Positions 19,955-28,523 of a stretch of DNA of 64,000 bases are shown piece by piece. The translations under genes were made by a program, and so were the position numbers. The notes beneath the pieces were generated by a model. That model had not been told where the DNA came from and ran no database searches. It was given only the letters and a program-made list of their open reading frames with translations. The stretch comes from Luteimonas yindakuii (GTDB lineage Bacteria > Pseudomonadota > Gammaproteobacteria > Xanthomonadales > Xanthomonadaceae), in assembly GCF_004803715.2 (NCBI RefSeq), contig NZ_CP039383.2:868001-932000 (forward strand). The letters are read 5' to 3'. Every line of letters begins with the position of its first letter. Position 1 is the first letter of the stretch.

Positions 19955-20018
19955 GGGCGGGCTTCCGCCGCGTGGAAGGCCCTGCGATGATGCGCGCCCT
20001 CGGACTCCGGAGCGCGCG

Positions 20019-20414
20019 ATGAACCAGGCAACGATGCAGGACCTCGGCCGGCTGCTGCTGCGGCTCGCGGTCGGCGTACTGGTGCTGCTGCACGGCCTGG
20101 CGAAGCTGCGCACCGGAGTGCGGGGCATCGAGCGCATGGTGGAAGCGCATGGCCTGCCGGGCGAGCTGGCCTGGCTGGTGCTCGTCGGCGAGATCGTCGC
20201 GCCGCTGATGCTGATCATCGGCCTGCATGCGCGCATCGGTGGCGTGCTGGTCGCCATCAACATGCTGGTGGCGATCTTCCTGGTGCACATGGGCGACCTG
20301 GGCCGCTTGAACTCGACCGGCGGCTGGGCGATCGAACTGCAGCTGATGTTCCTTGCCGGCGCCGTGGCCGTGGCGCTGCTCGGGCCGGGGCGGTTCTCGG
20401 CGAACCAGCGGTAG
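20019..20414 (+). CDS. DoxX-family membrane protein
   Basis: 131 residues with four predicted membrane helices. It carries the family's N-terminal LRLAVGVLVLLHGLAKL, a central GEIVAPLMLIIGL, and a C-terminal helix. DoxX-like proteins are small inner-membrane proteins linked in some bacteria to redox stress; no specific role is visible here. ATG 20019 follows a CCGGAG-like site. A 99-nt gap with hairpin repeats separates it from the convergent DUF4426 gene. Confidence 0.85.
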   Translation: MNQATMQDLGRLLLRLAVGVLVLLHGLAKLRTGVRGIERMVEAHGLPGELAWLVLVGEIVAPLMLIIGLHARIGGVLVAINMLVAIFLVHMGDLGRLNSTGGWAIELQLMFLAGAVAVALLGPGRFSANQR

Positions 20415-20461
20415 CCGCTTTCTCTTGCTCTTGGGCTTCTCGGCGGAGCATGTGCTCCTAC

Positions 20462-20499
20462 CCCTCTCCCGCGAGCGGGAGAGGGTGCCCCGAAGGGGC
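20462..20499. repeat. Tandem hairpin intergenic repeat / bidirectional terminator
   Basis: A perfect 11-bp stem (20462-20472 with 20475-20485, loop GA) is followed at once by a second hairpin (GCCCC-GAA-GGGGC, 20487-20499). It lies between two convergent genes. The CCCTCTCCC...GGGAGAGGG pattern resembles dispersed intergenic repeats common in xanthomonads and pseudomonads. It probably stops transcription from both sides. Confidence 0.65.
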
Positions 20500-20513
20500 G
20501 GGTGAGGGCCGGG

Positions 20514-20987
20514 TCAGCGGTACACCTCTCGACTGAACTGCAGTTGCGTCACCTCGCCATCGCCGGTACGTGCCTCGACCAGGAAGCGCAGCGTGTCCGG
20601 CGGGGTGACGCGGACCACGCCGATATGGTCGGTGAGGTCGCCGACGGCGACTTCGCGCAGCGGCACATCGTGGCGCACGCCGCGCAGGTCGACGGCGGTT
20701 GCGGTGACCCGCGCCGGCACCGCGCGCTCGGCATGGTCGTCGCCGCGCCGCACGCCGATCATCAGCAGCAGGCTGTGGGCATCGCGTTCGATGCCGTATT
20801 CGCGTGCCGCCGCTTCGCTGGTCGCAAGCGTGGGCACGACGCTGGCACGCACGGTGAGATCACCCGAGCGGGTCACCGCGGGCGGCTCCGGGGCGCCTCG
20901 CGCGGCCGGCGGGGTGGGCGGCGCCCCACATGCGGCCAGTGCGAACGTGCAGGCGAGCAGGCTCGCAACCCGGAACGACCGGGACAT
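20514..20987 (-). CDS. DUF4426 lipoprotein
   Basis: 157 residues. The N-terminus MSRSFRVASLLACTFALAAC ends in a lipobox (LAAC), so the protein is an outer- or inner-membrane-anchored lipoprotein. A proline-rich linker leads to a roughly 110-residue DUF4426 domain (DLTVRASVVPT, VPLREVAVGDLTDHIGVVR). The domain function is unknown; it is regularly found beside proC. The start is either 20987 or the in-frame ATG 21002, which would overlap the proC stop. Cotranscription with proC and yggS is likely. Confidence 0.8.
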   Translation of the reverse strand: MSRSFRVASLLACTFALAACGAPPTPPAARGAPEPPAVTRSGDLTVRASVVPTLATSEAAAREYGIERDAHSLLLMIGVRRGDDHAERAVPARVTATAVDLRGVRHDVPLREVAVGDLTDHIGVVRVTPPDTLRFLVEARTGDGEVTQLQFSREVYR

Positions 20988-20994
20988 GGCGACG

Positions 20995-21843
20995 TCAGTC
21001 ATTCGCGGCCGACAGTTCCTGGCCACGCCGGCGCGCGGCCGCCACGGCATCCGCCACCAGCGCGCGCAGGCCGCCGGCCTCGAACGCCTCCAGCGCAGCT
21101 TGGGTGGTGCCGTTGGGCGAGGTGACCCGGCGGCGCAGTTCCGCCGGTGCTTCGCCGGATTCCGACAGCATGCGCGCGGCGCCGAGCAGGGTCTGCTGCA
21201 CCAGCAGACGGGCCGCATCTGCCGGCAGGCCCTGGGCGAACGCGGCTGCCTCCATCGCCTCGGCGAACAGGAATACATAGGCCGGGCCGCTGCCGGAAAT
21301 TGCGGTCACCGCATCCATCAGCGTCTCGTCGTCGATCCACGCCGTGCGGCCGGTGGCCGACAGCAGGGCTTCGGCAAGCGTGCGCCCGGCTGCGTCGACC
21401 CTGGCATTGGCATACAGCCCGGTCATGCCGGCACCCAGCAGCGACGGGGTGTTCGGCATCGTCCGCACCACCGCGGCCTCGCCGCCGAGCCAGCGTTCGA
21501 TCTGCGCCGTGGTGATGCCGGCGGCGACGGAGACCACCAGCGGCACGCGTTCGCGTGCGGTGTCGGCAAGGCCTTCGCAGACGACTCGCAGCACCTGCGG
21601 CTTGACCGCCATCACCCACACATCGGCGGCTGCCACCGCCTCCCCGGCATCGGCGAACGTGGCCACGCCGAAATCGGCCTCGAGAGCCGCGCGGACGGCG
21701 TCGCCCGGGTCGGCCACGTGGATGCGCTGCGCGGCGAGGCCGCCGCCGATCAGGCCGCCAACCAGGCTGCGGGCCATGTTGCCGCCGCCGATGAAGGCGA
21801 TGCTGTGGTTGCCGGGCAGGGCGGCGTTCGATGTGCTGGTCAT
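20995..21843 (-). CDS. proC: Pyrroline-5-carboxylate reductase
   Basis: 282 residues. It catalyses the last step of proline synthesis, NAD(P)H reduction of pyrroline-5-carboxylate. The Rossmann motif FIGGGNMARSLVGGL is near residue 16. VMAVKPQ, RTMPNTPSLLGAG and the dimerisation signature TAISGSGPAYVFLF are present, as is the C-terminal SPNGTTQAALEAF. ATG 21843 is preceded by AAGGAG. It follows yggS by 16 nt on the same strand. Confidence 0.95.
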   Translation of the reverse strand: MTSTSNAALPGNHSIAFIGGGNMARSLVGGLIGGGLAAQRIHVADPGDAVRAALEADFGVATFADAGEAVAAADVWVMAVKPQVLRVVCEGLADTARERVPLVVSVAAGITTAQIERWLGGEAAVVRTMPNTPSLLGAGMTGLYANARVDAAGRTLAEALLSATGRTAWIDDETLMDAVTAISGSGPAYVFLFAEAMEAAAFAQGLPADAARLLVQQTLLGAARMLSESGEAPAELRRRVTSPNGTTQAALEAFEAGGLRALVADAVAAARRRGQELSAAND

Positions 21844-21859
21844 GGGTCTCCTTGCGGTT

Positions 21860-22570
21860 TCATTCTTTCGGCGGGCGCGGGCCGAACAGGGCGGTGCCGA
21901 CGCGCACGAGCGTCGCGCCTTCGGCAATCGCCTGTTCGAGGTCGTCGCTCATTCCCATCGACAGGGTGTCGACGGTGGGGTGGTCCGCCGCCAGCGCGTC
22001 GAACAGGACTTTCATGCGTGCAAACGCGGGCCGGCGGCGTTCCGGGTCGTCATGGGGCGTGGGGATCGCCATCAGTCCGCGCAGCCGCAGCGCGGGTTCG
22101 CGGGCGATCGCCTCGGCCAGGGCCGGGATGCTGTCCGGATTGCAGCCATGCTTGCTGGCCTCGTCGTCGACATTCACCTGCACCAGTACGTCGAGCGGTC
22201 GTGCCGGCTCGCGCCACTGCGCCAGCGCGCCGACCAGCTTCGGGCGGTCGATCGTCTGCACCCAGTCGAACCGCGCCGCCGCCTGCCGTGCCTTGTTCGA
22301 CTGCAGGTGGCCGATCAGATGCCACTCGACCCCGGCATCGCCGAGGGCCTCCATCTTGGCTTCCGCTTCCTGCACATAGTTTTCGCCGAAGCCCGGATGC
22401 GCCTCGCCGAGGGCACCGCGCAGCGCGGCGAGCGCGGCCACCTCGGCGGCGTCGCGGGTCTTGCTGACGGCCAGCAGCCGCGGCGGTGGCCGCCCCGCGC
22501 GGCGGGCAGCGTTGACGATCCTGTCTGCGACCGAGCGCAGGCGTAGCTCGAGATGGGGGTCTGGGGTCAT
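21860..22570 (-). CDS. yggS: PLP homeostasis protein (YggS/PLPBP)
   Basis: 236-residue single-domain PLP-binding TIM-barrel protein. The cofactor lysine is in AVSKTR; further family motifs are GENYVQE, WHLIGHLQSNK and SMGMSDDLEQAI. It controls free pyridoxal phosphate and amino-acid balance. The ATG at 22570 gives MTPDPHLELRL. It is first in the yggS-proC-DUF4426 transcript and divergent from pilT, the order known from Pseudomonas and xanthomonads. Confidence 0.93.
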   Translation of the reverse strand: MTPDPHLELRLRSVADRIVNAARRAGRPPPRLLAVSKTRDAAEVAALAALRGALGEAHPGFGENYVQEAEAKMEALGDAGVEWHLIGHLQSNKARQAAARFDWVQTIDRPKLVGALAQWREPARPLDVLVQVNVDDEASKHGCNPDSIPALAEAIAREPALRLRGLMAIPTPHDDPERRRPAFARMKVLFDALAADHPTVDTLSMGMSDDLEQAIAEGATLVRVGTALFGPRPPKE

Positions 22571-22638
22571 CAGGGGGCGTGGGTGCGGCGCCGGAATCCG
22601 TGCGCGCATCCGCTGGATTTACGGTGCGGTCCGGGGGC

Positions 22639-22644
22639 TATACT
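22639..22644 (+). promoter_or_regulatory. Candidate -10 box TATACT for pilT
   Basis: TATACT is a close match to a -10 element, in the divergent gap between yggS and pilT. The -35 region near 22616-22621 is weak. It would give a leader of about 85 nt before the pilT ATG. Confidence 0.4.
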
Positions 22645-22737
22645 GCGCCGCAGGGGTGGGCGGATGCCAGTCGCAAGGCGCATCGGGCCCGATATCGGCC
22701 GCGAGGTCGTGGCGGCAAGGGGCAAGCAGGGGACACC

Positions 22738-23775
22738 ATGGATATCGCCGAACTGTTGGCGTTTTCGGTCAAGAACAAGGCTTCGGACCTGCATCTGTCG
22801 GCGGGGTTGCCGCCGATGATCCGGGTCGACGGCGACGTGCGCCGGATCAACATCCCGGCACTCGACCACAAGCAGGTGCACGCGCTCGTCTACGACATCA
22901 TGTCGGACAAGCAGCGCCGCGATTACGAGGAATTCCTCGAGGTCGACTTCTCGTTCGAGATTCCCGGCCTGGCCCGCTTCCGTGTCAACGCCTTCAACCA
23001 GAACCGCGGCGCCGGTGCGGTGTTCCGTACCGTCCCCTCCGAAGTGCTGACGCTGGAGGACCTCGGCTGCCCGCCGGTGTTCCGCCAGCTGATCGACCAG
23101 CCGCAGGGCCTGATCCTGGTGACCGGGCCGACCGGCTCCGGCAAGTCGACCACGCTCGCCGCGATGGTCGACCACATCAACAAGAACGAGTACGGGCACA
23201 TCCTCACCATCGAGGACCCGATCGAGTTCGTGCACACCTCGCAGAAGTGCCTGATCAACCAGCGCGAGGTGCACCGTGACACCCACGGCTTCAACGAGGC
23301 GCTGCGCTCGGCGCTGCGCGAGGACCCGGACTACATCCTGGTCGGCGAAATGCGCGACATGGAAACCATCCGCCTCGCGCTGACCGCGGCCGAGACCGGC
23401 CACCTGGTGTTCGCCACCCTGCATACCTCGTCGGCGGCCAAGACCATCGACCGCATCATCGACGTGTTCCCCGCCGGCGAGAAGCCGATGGTGCGCTCGA
23501 TGCTGTCGGAGTCGCTGCGTGCGGTGATCTCGCAGGCGCTGCTGAAGAAGGTCGGCGGCGGCCGCACCGCGGCGTGGGAAATCATGGTCGGCATTCCGGC
23601 GATCCGGAACCTGATCCGCGAGGACAAGGTGGCGCAGATGTATTCCGCCATCCAGACCGGCCAGCAGCACGGGATGATGACGCTCGACCAGCACCTGCAG
23701 GACCTGGTCAAGCGCGGCCTGATCACCCGTGCGCAGGCGCGCGACTACGCCAAGGACAAGCGGACGTTCGAGTGA
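22738..23775 (+). CDS. pilT: Type IV pilus retraction ATPase PilT
   Basis: 345-residue hexameric ATPase that powers pilus retraction and twitching motility at the inner-membrane base of the pilus. Walker A GPTGSGKST is at residues 130-138. The Asp box (ILTIEDPIEFVH), Walker B (LVGEMRDMETI) and His box (TGHLVFATLHT) are intact. The PilT-specific AIRNLIRE element is near residue 285. The start follows an AGGGGA ribosome binding site. pilU lies 108 nt downstream. Confidence 0.97.
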   Translation: MDIAELLAFSVKNKASDLHLSAGLPPMIRVDGDVRRINIPALDHKQVHALVYDIMSDKQRRDYEEFLEVDFSFEIPGLARFRVNAFNQNRGAGAVFRTVPSEVLTLEDLGCPPVFRQLIDQPQGLILVTGPTGSGKSTTLAAMVDHINKNEYGHILTIEDPIEFVHTSQKCLINQREVHRDTHGFNEALRSALREDPDYILVGEMRDMETIRLALTAAETGHLVFATLHTSSAAKTIDRIIDVFPAGEKPMVRSMLSESLRAVISQALLKKVGGGRTAAWEIMVGIPAIRNLIREDKVAQMYSAIQTGQQHGMMTLDQHLQDLVKRGLITRAQARDYAKDKRTFE

Positions 23776-23883
23776 CGCCGCACGCGCTGATTCGGACATC
23801 GGGATTCGCAACCAGGGCGCAGGAGCGGTAGGGGAGCGGCACTACGAGCCCCTTCCGCTGCGCGACGCCCGCAGGAGCCACAC

Positions 23884-25014
23884 ATGAGCAGCATCGATTT
23901 CACCTCGTTCCTCAAGCTGATGGCCCACCAGAAGGCCTCGGACCTGTTCATCACCGCCGGCATGCCGCCGTCGATCAAGGTGCACGGCAAGATCTCGCCG
24001 GTCACCCAGAACCCGCTGACGCCGCAGCAGGCGCGCGACCTGGTGCTGAACGTGATGACGCCGGCGCAGCGCGAGGAGTTCGAGAAGACCCACGAGTGCA
24101 ACTTCGCCATCGGCGTGTCCGGTGTCGGCCGCTTCCGCGTGTCGTGCTTCTACCAGCGCAACCAGGTGGGCATGGTGCTGCGCCGGATCGAGACCAAGAT
24201 CCCGACGGTCGAAGAGCTCAACCTGCCGCCGATCATCAAGACGCTGGCGATGACCAAGCGCGGCATCATCATCTTCGTCGGCGCCACCGGCACCGGTAAG
24301 TCGACCTCGCTGGCGGCGATGATCGGCTACCGCAACCACAACTCGACCGGCCACATCATCACCATCGAGGATCCGATCGAGTTCGTGCACAAGCACGAGG
24401 GCTGCATCATCACCCAGCGCGAGGTCGGCATCGACACCGACAGCTGGGAAAACGCCCTCAAGAACACCCTGCGCCAGGCGCCCGACGTGATCATGATCGG
24501 TGAGGTGCGTACCCGCGAGGGCATGGACCACGCGATCGCCTTCGCCGAAACCGGGCATCTTGTGCTGTGCACGCTGCACGCCAACAACGCCAACCAGGCG
24601 ATGGACCGCATCATCAACTTCTTCCCCGAGGACCGTCGCAGCCAGCTGCTGATGGACCTCTCGCTCAACCTCAAGGGCGTGGTCGCGCAGCAGCTGATCC
24701 CGACGCCCGACGGCAAGGCCCGCCGCGTGGCGATGGAAGTCCTGCTCGGCACCCCGCTGGTGCAGGACTACATCCGCGACGGCGAGGTCCACAAGCTCAA
24801 GGACGTCATGAAGGAATCGACCAACCTCGGCATGAAGACCTTCGACCAGAGCCTGTTCGAGCTCTACCAGGCCGGCGAGATCTCCTACGAGGACGCGCTG
24901 CGTTACGCCGACTCCGCCAACGAGGTGCGCCTGCGCATCAAGCTCGCCCAGGGCGGCGATGCGCGCACGCTCAGCCAGGGCCTGGACGGGGTCGAGATCG
25001 CCGAGATCCGCTGA
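23884..25014 (+). CDS. pilU: Type IV pilus retraction ATPase PilU
   Basis: 376-residue PilT paralogue. Walker A is GATGTGKST at residues 133-141, and the Asp box, Walker B (MIGEVRTREGM) and His box (GHLVLCTLHANN) follow. PilU assists PilT in retraction under load. Its C-terminal tail is longer than PilT's, as usual. AGGAG lies 6-7 nt before the ATG. It is convergent with the DUF72 gene, with 15 nt between stops. Confidence 0.96.
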   Translation: MSSIDFTSFLKLMAHQKASDLFITAGMPPSIKVHGKISPVTQNPLTPQQARDLVLNVMTPAQREEFEKTHECNFAIGVSGVGRFRVSCFYQRNQVGMVLRRIETKIPTVEELNLPPIIKTLAMTKRGIIIFVGATGTGKSTSLAAMIGYRNHNSTGHIITIEDPIEFVHKHEGCIITQREVGIDTDSWENALKNTLRQAPDVIMIGEVRTREGMDHAIAFAETGHLVLCTLHANNANQAMDRIINFFPEDRRSQLLMDLSLNLKGVVAQQLIPTPDGKARRVAMEVLLGTPLVQDYIRDGEVHKLKDVMKESTNLGMKTFDQSLFELYQAGEISYEDALRYADSANEVRLRIKLAQGGDARTLSQGLDGVEIAEIR

Positions 25015-25029
25015 CCGCGCCGGCCACGG

Positions 25030-25986
25030 TCACACCGTGGGTGGATGCCGCGATGCAAGCGGTTCCCCCGCCGGCGCGACCAGCGCCGAAGTCCCCGTGC
25101 GCAGCGCCACGCGACGCGCGAGTTCCTGCGCGTCGTAGGGCGCGTGGGTCTTGATGTCGTTGTCGAAATAGCAGTACACGTCGCGCGGGACTTTCATCGC
25201 CGCGGGTCCGCCGGCCCGGCGCGCGCCGCGCGGCTCGGTGCCCCGGGTCCAGGCCGCGATGCGTCGTGCCCAGTCGTCGAGCGCGGCGTCGCTGTAGCCG
25301 CTGGCGTAGAGTTCCTCGTCGCCGTGCAGGCGCAGGTAGACGAAGTCGGCGGTCAGGTCCTCAAGCAGCGGCCAGCACCCCGCGGTGTCGGCCACCACCA
25401 GTGCCACCCTGTGTTCGCGCAGCAGCTCGACGAAGCCCGGGTCGTTGAAGCTCGGATGACGCACCTCCAGTGCGTGGCGCAGCGGTCGTTCCCCATCGAT
25501 GTCCAGCGCGCTGCGCCCCTGCATGCGTCCGCTTTCGTGCTGCCTGGCCAGCGCCAGCGCCTGGCTGGTGTCATGCGGCAACACGGCGAGGAAATCGCGC
25601 AGCCGCTGCTCGTCGTAGCGGAAGTTGGGCGGTAGCTGCCAGAGGATCGGTCCGAGCTTCGGACCCAGCCGCAGCAGGCCCGACGAGAGGAAATTGGCGA
25701 CCGGGACGCGGGCGTCACGCAGGCGCAGGTGGTGGGTGATGAAGCGGTGCCCCTTGACCGCGAACACGAAGTCGTCCGGCGTCTCGTCGCGCCAGCGCTG
25801 GTAGCTGTCGGGGTGCTGCAGCGAATAGAAGCTGCCGTTGATCTCGATGGTCGGAAACGTGCGCGAAGCGAACTCGAGTTCGCGCCGCTGCGCCAGACCC
25901 TGCGGGTAGAACACGCCACGCCACGGCGTGTAGCGCCAGCCGGAGATGCCGATGCGGACCTGTCCCTGGGTGGCGATTGCACTCAT
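25030..25986 (-). CDS. DUF72 (YecE-like) protein
   Basis: 318 residues with a TIM-barrel-like DUF72 domain. IGISGWRYTPWRGVFYP is at the N-terminus, with IEINGSFYSLQ, FVFAVKGHRFITH, LWQLPPNFRYD, HALEVRHPSF and the C-terminal YCYFDNDIKTHAP. The biochemical function is unknown; a nucleic-acid-related role has been proposed for the family. The start is placed at 25986 (MSAIATQGQVRIG) because the upstream extension is not conserved-looking. Confidence 0.87.
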   Translation of the reverse strand: MSAIATQGQVRIGISGWRYTPWRGVFYPQGLAQRRELEFASRTFPTIEINGSFYSLQHPDSYQRWRDETPDDFVFAVKGHRFITHHLRLRDARVPVANFLSSGLLRLGPKLGPILWQLPPNFRYDEQRLRDFLAVLPHDTSQALALARQHESGRMQGRSALDIDGERPLRHALEVRHPSFNDPGFVELLREHRVALVVADTAGCWPLLEDLTADFVYLRLHGDEELYASGYSDAALDDWARRIAAWTRGTEPRGARRAGGPAAMKVPRDVYCYFDNDIKTHAPYDAQELARRVALRTGTSALVAPAGEPLASRHPPTV

Positions 25987-26135
25987 GCGGCCGAGCATCG
26001 GTCGCGCGGCGGCCAGTGGCCGTGAATGCAGCAACCGGCGTGGGACGGACCGTGGGCCGCGGACACGGTTGACCCATTTTTTACCCCGGGGGCGTCACAA
26101 TGGTCGCCCTGTTCAGATTAGGACTGGAACCAGAC

Positions 26136-26756
26136 ATGGCCCATACCCTCCCCGATCTTCCGTACGCCTACGACGCGCTCGAGCCCCATTTCGACCGCCA
26201 GACGATGGAAATCCATCACACCAAGCACCACCAGACCTACGTCAACAACCTCAATGACGCGCTCAAGGACACCGGACACGCCGACACGCCGATCGAGCAG
26301 CTGATCGCCGATATCGACGCGTTGCCGGAGAAGGCGCGCAAGGCGGTGCGCAACAACGGTGGCGGGCACGCCAACCATTCGCTGTTCTGGACCGTCCTCT
26401 CGCCGCAGGGCGGCCAGCCGACCGGTGAAGTCGCCAGGCGCATCGAGAGCGATCTCGGCGGCATGGACAAGTTCAAGGAAGATTTCGCCACCGCGGCGAA
26501 GGGTCGCTTCGGCAGTGGCTGGGCGTGGCTGACGGTCGACGGCAGCGGCAAGCTCGCCATCGAGGACAGCGCGAACCAGGACAACCCGCTGATGAAGGGC
26601 ATCGGGTCGGGCAACACGCCGATCCTCGGCCTCGACGTGTGGGAACACGCCTACTACCTGAAGTACCAGAACCGCCGCCCGGACTACATCTCCGCCTTCT
26701 TCAACATCATCAACTGGGAAGAAGTGGAGCGCCGCTACCAGGCTGCCCGCGGCTGA
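26136..26756 (+). CDS. sodA: Superoxide dismutase, Mn-type
   Basis: 206 residues. It converts superoxide to oxygen and hydrogen peroxide in the cytoplasm. The metal ligands are in [21 protein letters not shown] and LDVWEHAYY. The sequence [10 protein letters not shown] and the GSGWAWL segment are typical of the manganese (SodA) rather than the iron type, though metal choice is not certain from sequence. The ATG at 26136 gives the standard [20 protein letters not shown] start. A strong terminator follows. Confidence 0.95.
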   Translation: MAHTLPDLPYAYDALEPHFDRQTMEIHHTKHHQTYVNNLNDALKDTGHADTPIEQLIADIDALPEKARKAVRNNGGGHANHSLFWTVLSPQGGQPTGEVARRIESDLGGMDKFKEDFATAAKGRFGSGWAWLTVDGSGKLAIEDSANQDNPLMKGIGSGNTPILGLDVWEHAYYLKYQNRRPDYISAFFNIINWEEVERRYQAARG

Positions 26757-26782
26757 TTCTCGCGCAGCACTGGATCGTCACG

Positions 26783-26813
26783 ACGCCGGGCACTGCCCGG
26801 CGTTGTTGTTTTC
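26783..26813 (+). terminator. Rho-independent terminator after sodA
   Basis: A 9-bp perfect stem (ACGCCGGGC 26783-26791 with GCCCGGCGT 26795-26803, loop ACT) is followed by the T-rich tail TGTTGTTTTC. Confidence 0.85.
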
Positions 26814-27412
26814 GAAAGTGTCGTCATGTCGTGTAGCTGGCGTTCGCCGTGAAGACTCCGGTTTTCGGGCAGGACCATGGTTGTCCCCTGACGTTTCGTC
26901 GCGTCGGGGAGAAGGTCAACGGCGAACGTCGGACCATCGAGGTGGTCCACGACTTCGAGTGATCCGCTGTTTCTCCATGTCGGAATCAAGCGAGCGTACG
27001 AGCGTCGTCCGCCCGGGCAGGCACCGGGCAGCCGCTCCTGCTGTTCGTGCTGGAACCGGCGATCGCCGGAGCCCGTCGCGTGCACCGGGGAGTGTGCTCC
27101 CAGCCGGCCATGGATGGCCGGCGGCCGGCCGTGGTAGCGGGACGGACTCCGGCCGGGGGAGCACACTCCCCGGTGCGCGCGGCGGGCAGCGCGATTGGAA
27201 ACGAAGTACCCCAGCGGCATCCGGCTCACCCCCGCGGTGTGCGACGGGCGCGAATCAGGCCCATGCAGCCACCAGCGCACACGGACATTCCGGCCGCAGG
27301 TCGCCATGGAGTGACTGCCTATCGATGTCCGGTTCGGAAGAATGCTGCCCCGCGCTTGCGCCTGCCACGCTGCGCGCGCAAAGATCGGCCACCCGTTTTC
27401 GAAGGAGCACGC
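26814..27412. other. Non-coding or degenerate region with inverted repeats
   Basis: About 600 nt without a convincing gene. The left part (26814-27000) is less GC-rich than the surroundings. It holds a 37-codon open frame from GTG 26849 to the stop at 26962 that matches no family I know; on the opposite strand a longer frame is also open, also unrecognised. A perfect palindrome CCGGCGATCGCCGG lies at 27056-27069, followed by the large inverted repeat described separately. The final stretch before the FKBP gene holds only its ribosome binding site, GAAGGAG at 27401-27407. Confidence 0.5.
27083..27175. repeat. Large inverted repeat element with nested palindrome
   Basis: Two arms of 19 perfectly complementary bases (27083-27101 and 27157-27175, core GGGGAGTGTGCTCCC) enclose about 55 nt. 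Inside lies a second perfect hairpin (GCCGGCCAT GG ATGGCCGGC, 27103-27122). The whole could fold into a long cruciform or RNA stem. It looks like a dispersed intergenic repeat unit rather than a simple terminator, since no T-run follows. Confidence 0.7.
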
Positions 27413-27871
27413 ATGGAGATCGCGAACCGCAGGGTCGGCACCGTCCACTTCACCCTGCGCGACGAGCAGGGCGCGGAAATCACCAGTACCCGCGGCCACC
27501 AGCCACTGGTCTACCTGCACGGCACCGGCAGCATCGCCGCCGGCCTCGAACAGGCCCTGGAAGGGCGGGCGGCGGGTGACCGTTTCACCGTGACCGTGCC
27601 CCCGGAACAGGGTTTCGGCCCGCGCCATGAGGCGCTAGTGCAGAGCGTGGCGCGCGACGTGCTCGATGCGCGCTCGGAACCGGTGGTGGGACAGAAGCTG
27701 CAGGCACAGACCGCGCGTGGTCCGCTGGACGTGGTGGTGACGGCGGTGGAGGCCGACGCCATCCATGTCGATGGCAACCACCCGCTTGCCGGGCGCCCGT
27801 TCGTGGCCGACGTCGAAGTGGTGGACGTACGACTGGCGACGCCCGAGGAACTGCAGTTCGGGCTGGGCTGA
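27413..27871 (+). CDS. FKBP-type peptidyl-prolyl isomerase, SlyD-like
   Basis: 152 residues. An FKBP half-barrel interrupted by an IF (insert-in-flap) chaperone domain is typical of SlyD: LVYLHGTGSIAAGLEQALEGRAAGD, then VTVPPEQGFG and the returning NHPLAGRPFVADVEVVDVR. It catalyses cis-trans proline isomerisation and assists folding. The long His-rich metal-binding tail of E. coli SlyD is absent. The start has a strong GAAGGAG site 5 nt upstream. It is not obviously in an operon. Confidence 0.9.
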   Translation: MEIANRRVGTVHFTLRDEQGAEITSTRGHQPLVYLHGTGSIAAGLEQALEGRAAGDRFTVTVPPEQGFGPRHEALVQSVARDVLDARSEPVVGQKLQAQTARGPLDVVVTAVEADAIHVDGNHPLAGRPFVADVEVVDVRLATPEELQFGLG

Positions 27872-27944
27872 CGGCCTGCTGCCGTCTGCACGGCGCGTGT
27901 CCGCCGCGGACCCGGCGGACTGCCACCTTGCAGCCGCCTCAGCC

Positions 27945-27950
27945 TAGAAT
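27945..27950 (+). promoter_or_regulatory. -10-like box TAGAAT, 6 nt from ATG (leaderless candidate)
   Basis: TAGAAT ends exactly 6 nt before the ATG of yqgE, which has no ribosome binding site. No good -35 is seen at normal spacing. The arrangement fits leaderless transcription of the yqgE-ruvX-pyrB operon. Confidence 0.45.
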
Positions 27951-27956
27951 GCACGC

Positions 27957-28523
27957 ATGCAGACCGACCCCACGCCGCTCGCCAGCCAGCTGCTGATCGC
28001 GCTGCCGGCGCTGTCCGATCCGAACTTCGCGCGCGCGGTCACGCTGATCTGCCAGCACGATGGTGACGGCGCCATGGGCGTGATGGTCAACCGCGTGTCC
28101 GAATACACCCTCGGCGACGTGTTCGAGCAGATGGACATCACCAGCGCCGACGCGCTGCTGTGTGCGCAACCGGTGCTCGCCGGCGGCCCGGTGCATCCGG
28201 AGCGCGGTTTCGTCGTGCATGACGGCAGCCGCAGTTTCGATTCGACCCTGCGCATCGGCGACGACCTGCACGTGACCACCTCGCGCGACGTGCTCGAGGC
28301 GATGGCGCGTGGCGAAGGTCCGGAGCGCGCGCTGGTCGCGCTCGGCTGCGCCGGCTGGGGGGCGGGGCAGCTGGAATCCGAACTCACCGAGAACACCTGG
28401 CTGACGGTGCCGGCGGACGCCGAACTGCTGTTCGCGCTGCCGCTGGAAGCACGCTGGAACGCCGCGGCCGAGCGCATCGGCGTGGACCTGCAGCGGCTCG
28501 CGGACTACTCGGGCCACGCCTGA
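27957..28523 (+). CDS. yqgE: UPF0301/AlgH-family protein YqgE
   Basis: 188 residues of the DUF179 family. [21 protein letters not shown] is at the N-terminus, followed by [23 protein letters not shown] and [16 protein letters not shown]. The function is not established; AlgH was named for an alginate regulatory phenotype in Pseudomonas. Its stop shares a base with the ruvX start (TGATG), so the two are translationally coupled. Confidence 0.93.
   Translation: MQTDPTPLASQLLIALPALSDPNFARAVTLICQHDGDGAMGVMVNRVSEYTLGDVFEQMDITSADALLCAQPVLAGGPVHPERGFVVHDGSRSFDSTLRIGDDLHVTTSRDVLEAMARGEGPERALVALGCAGWGAGQLESELTENTWLTVPADAELLFALPLEARWNAAAERIGVDLQRLADYSGHA

Noticed and set aside
26069..26101. TTGACC and CACAAT as a sodA promoter
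   Set aside because: Spacing of about 21 nt is too long for a normal -35/-10 pair and the -10 match is poor.
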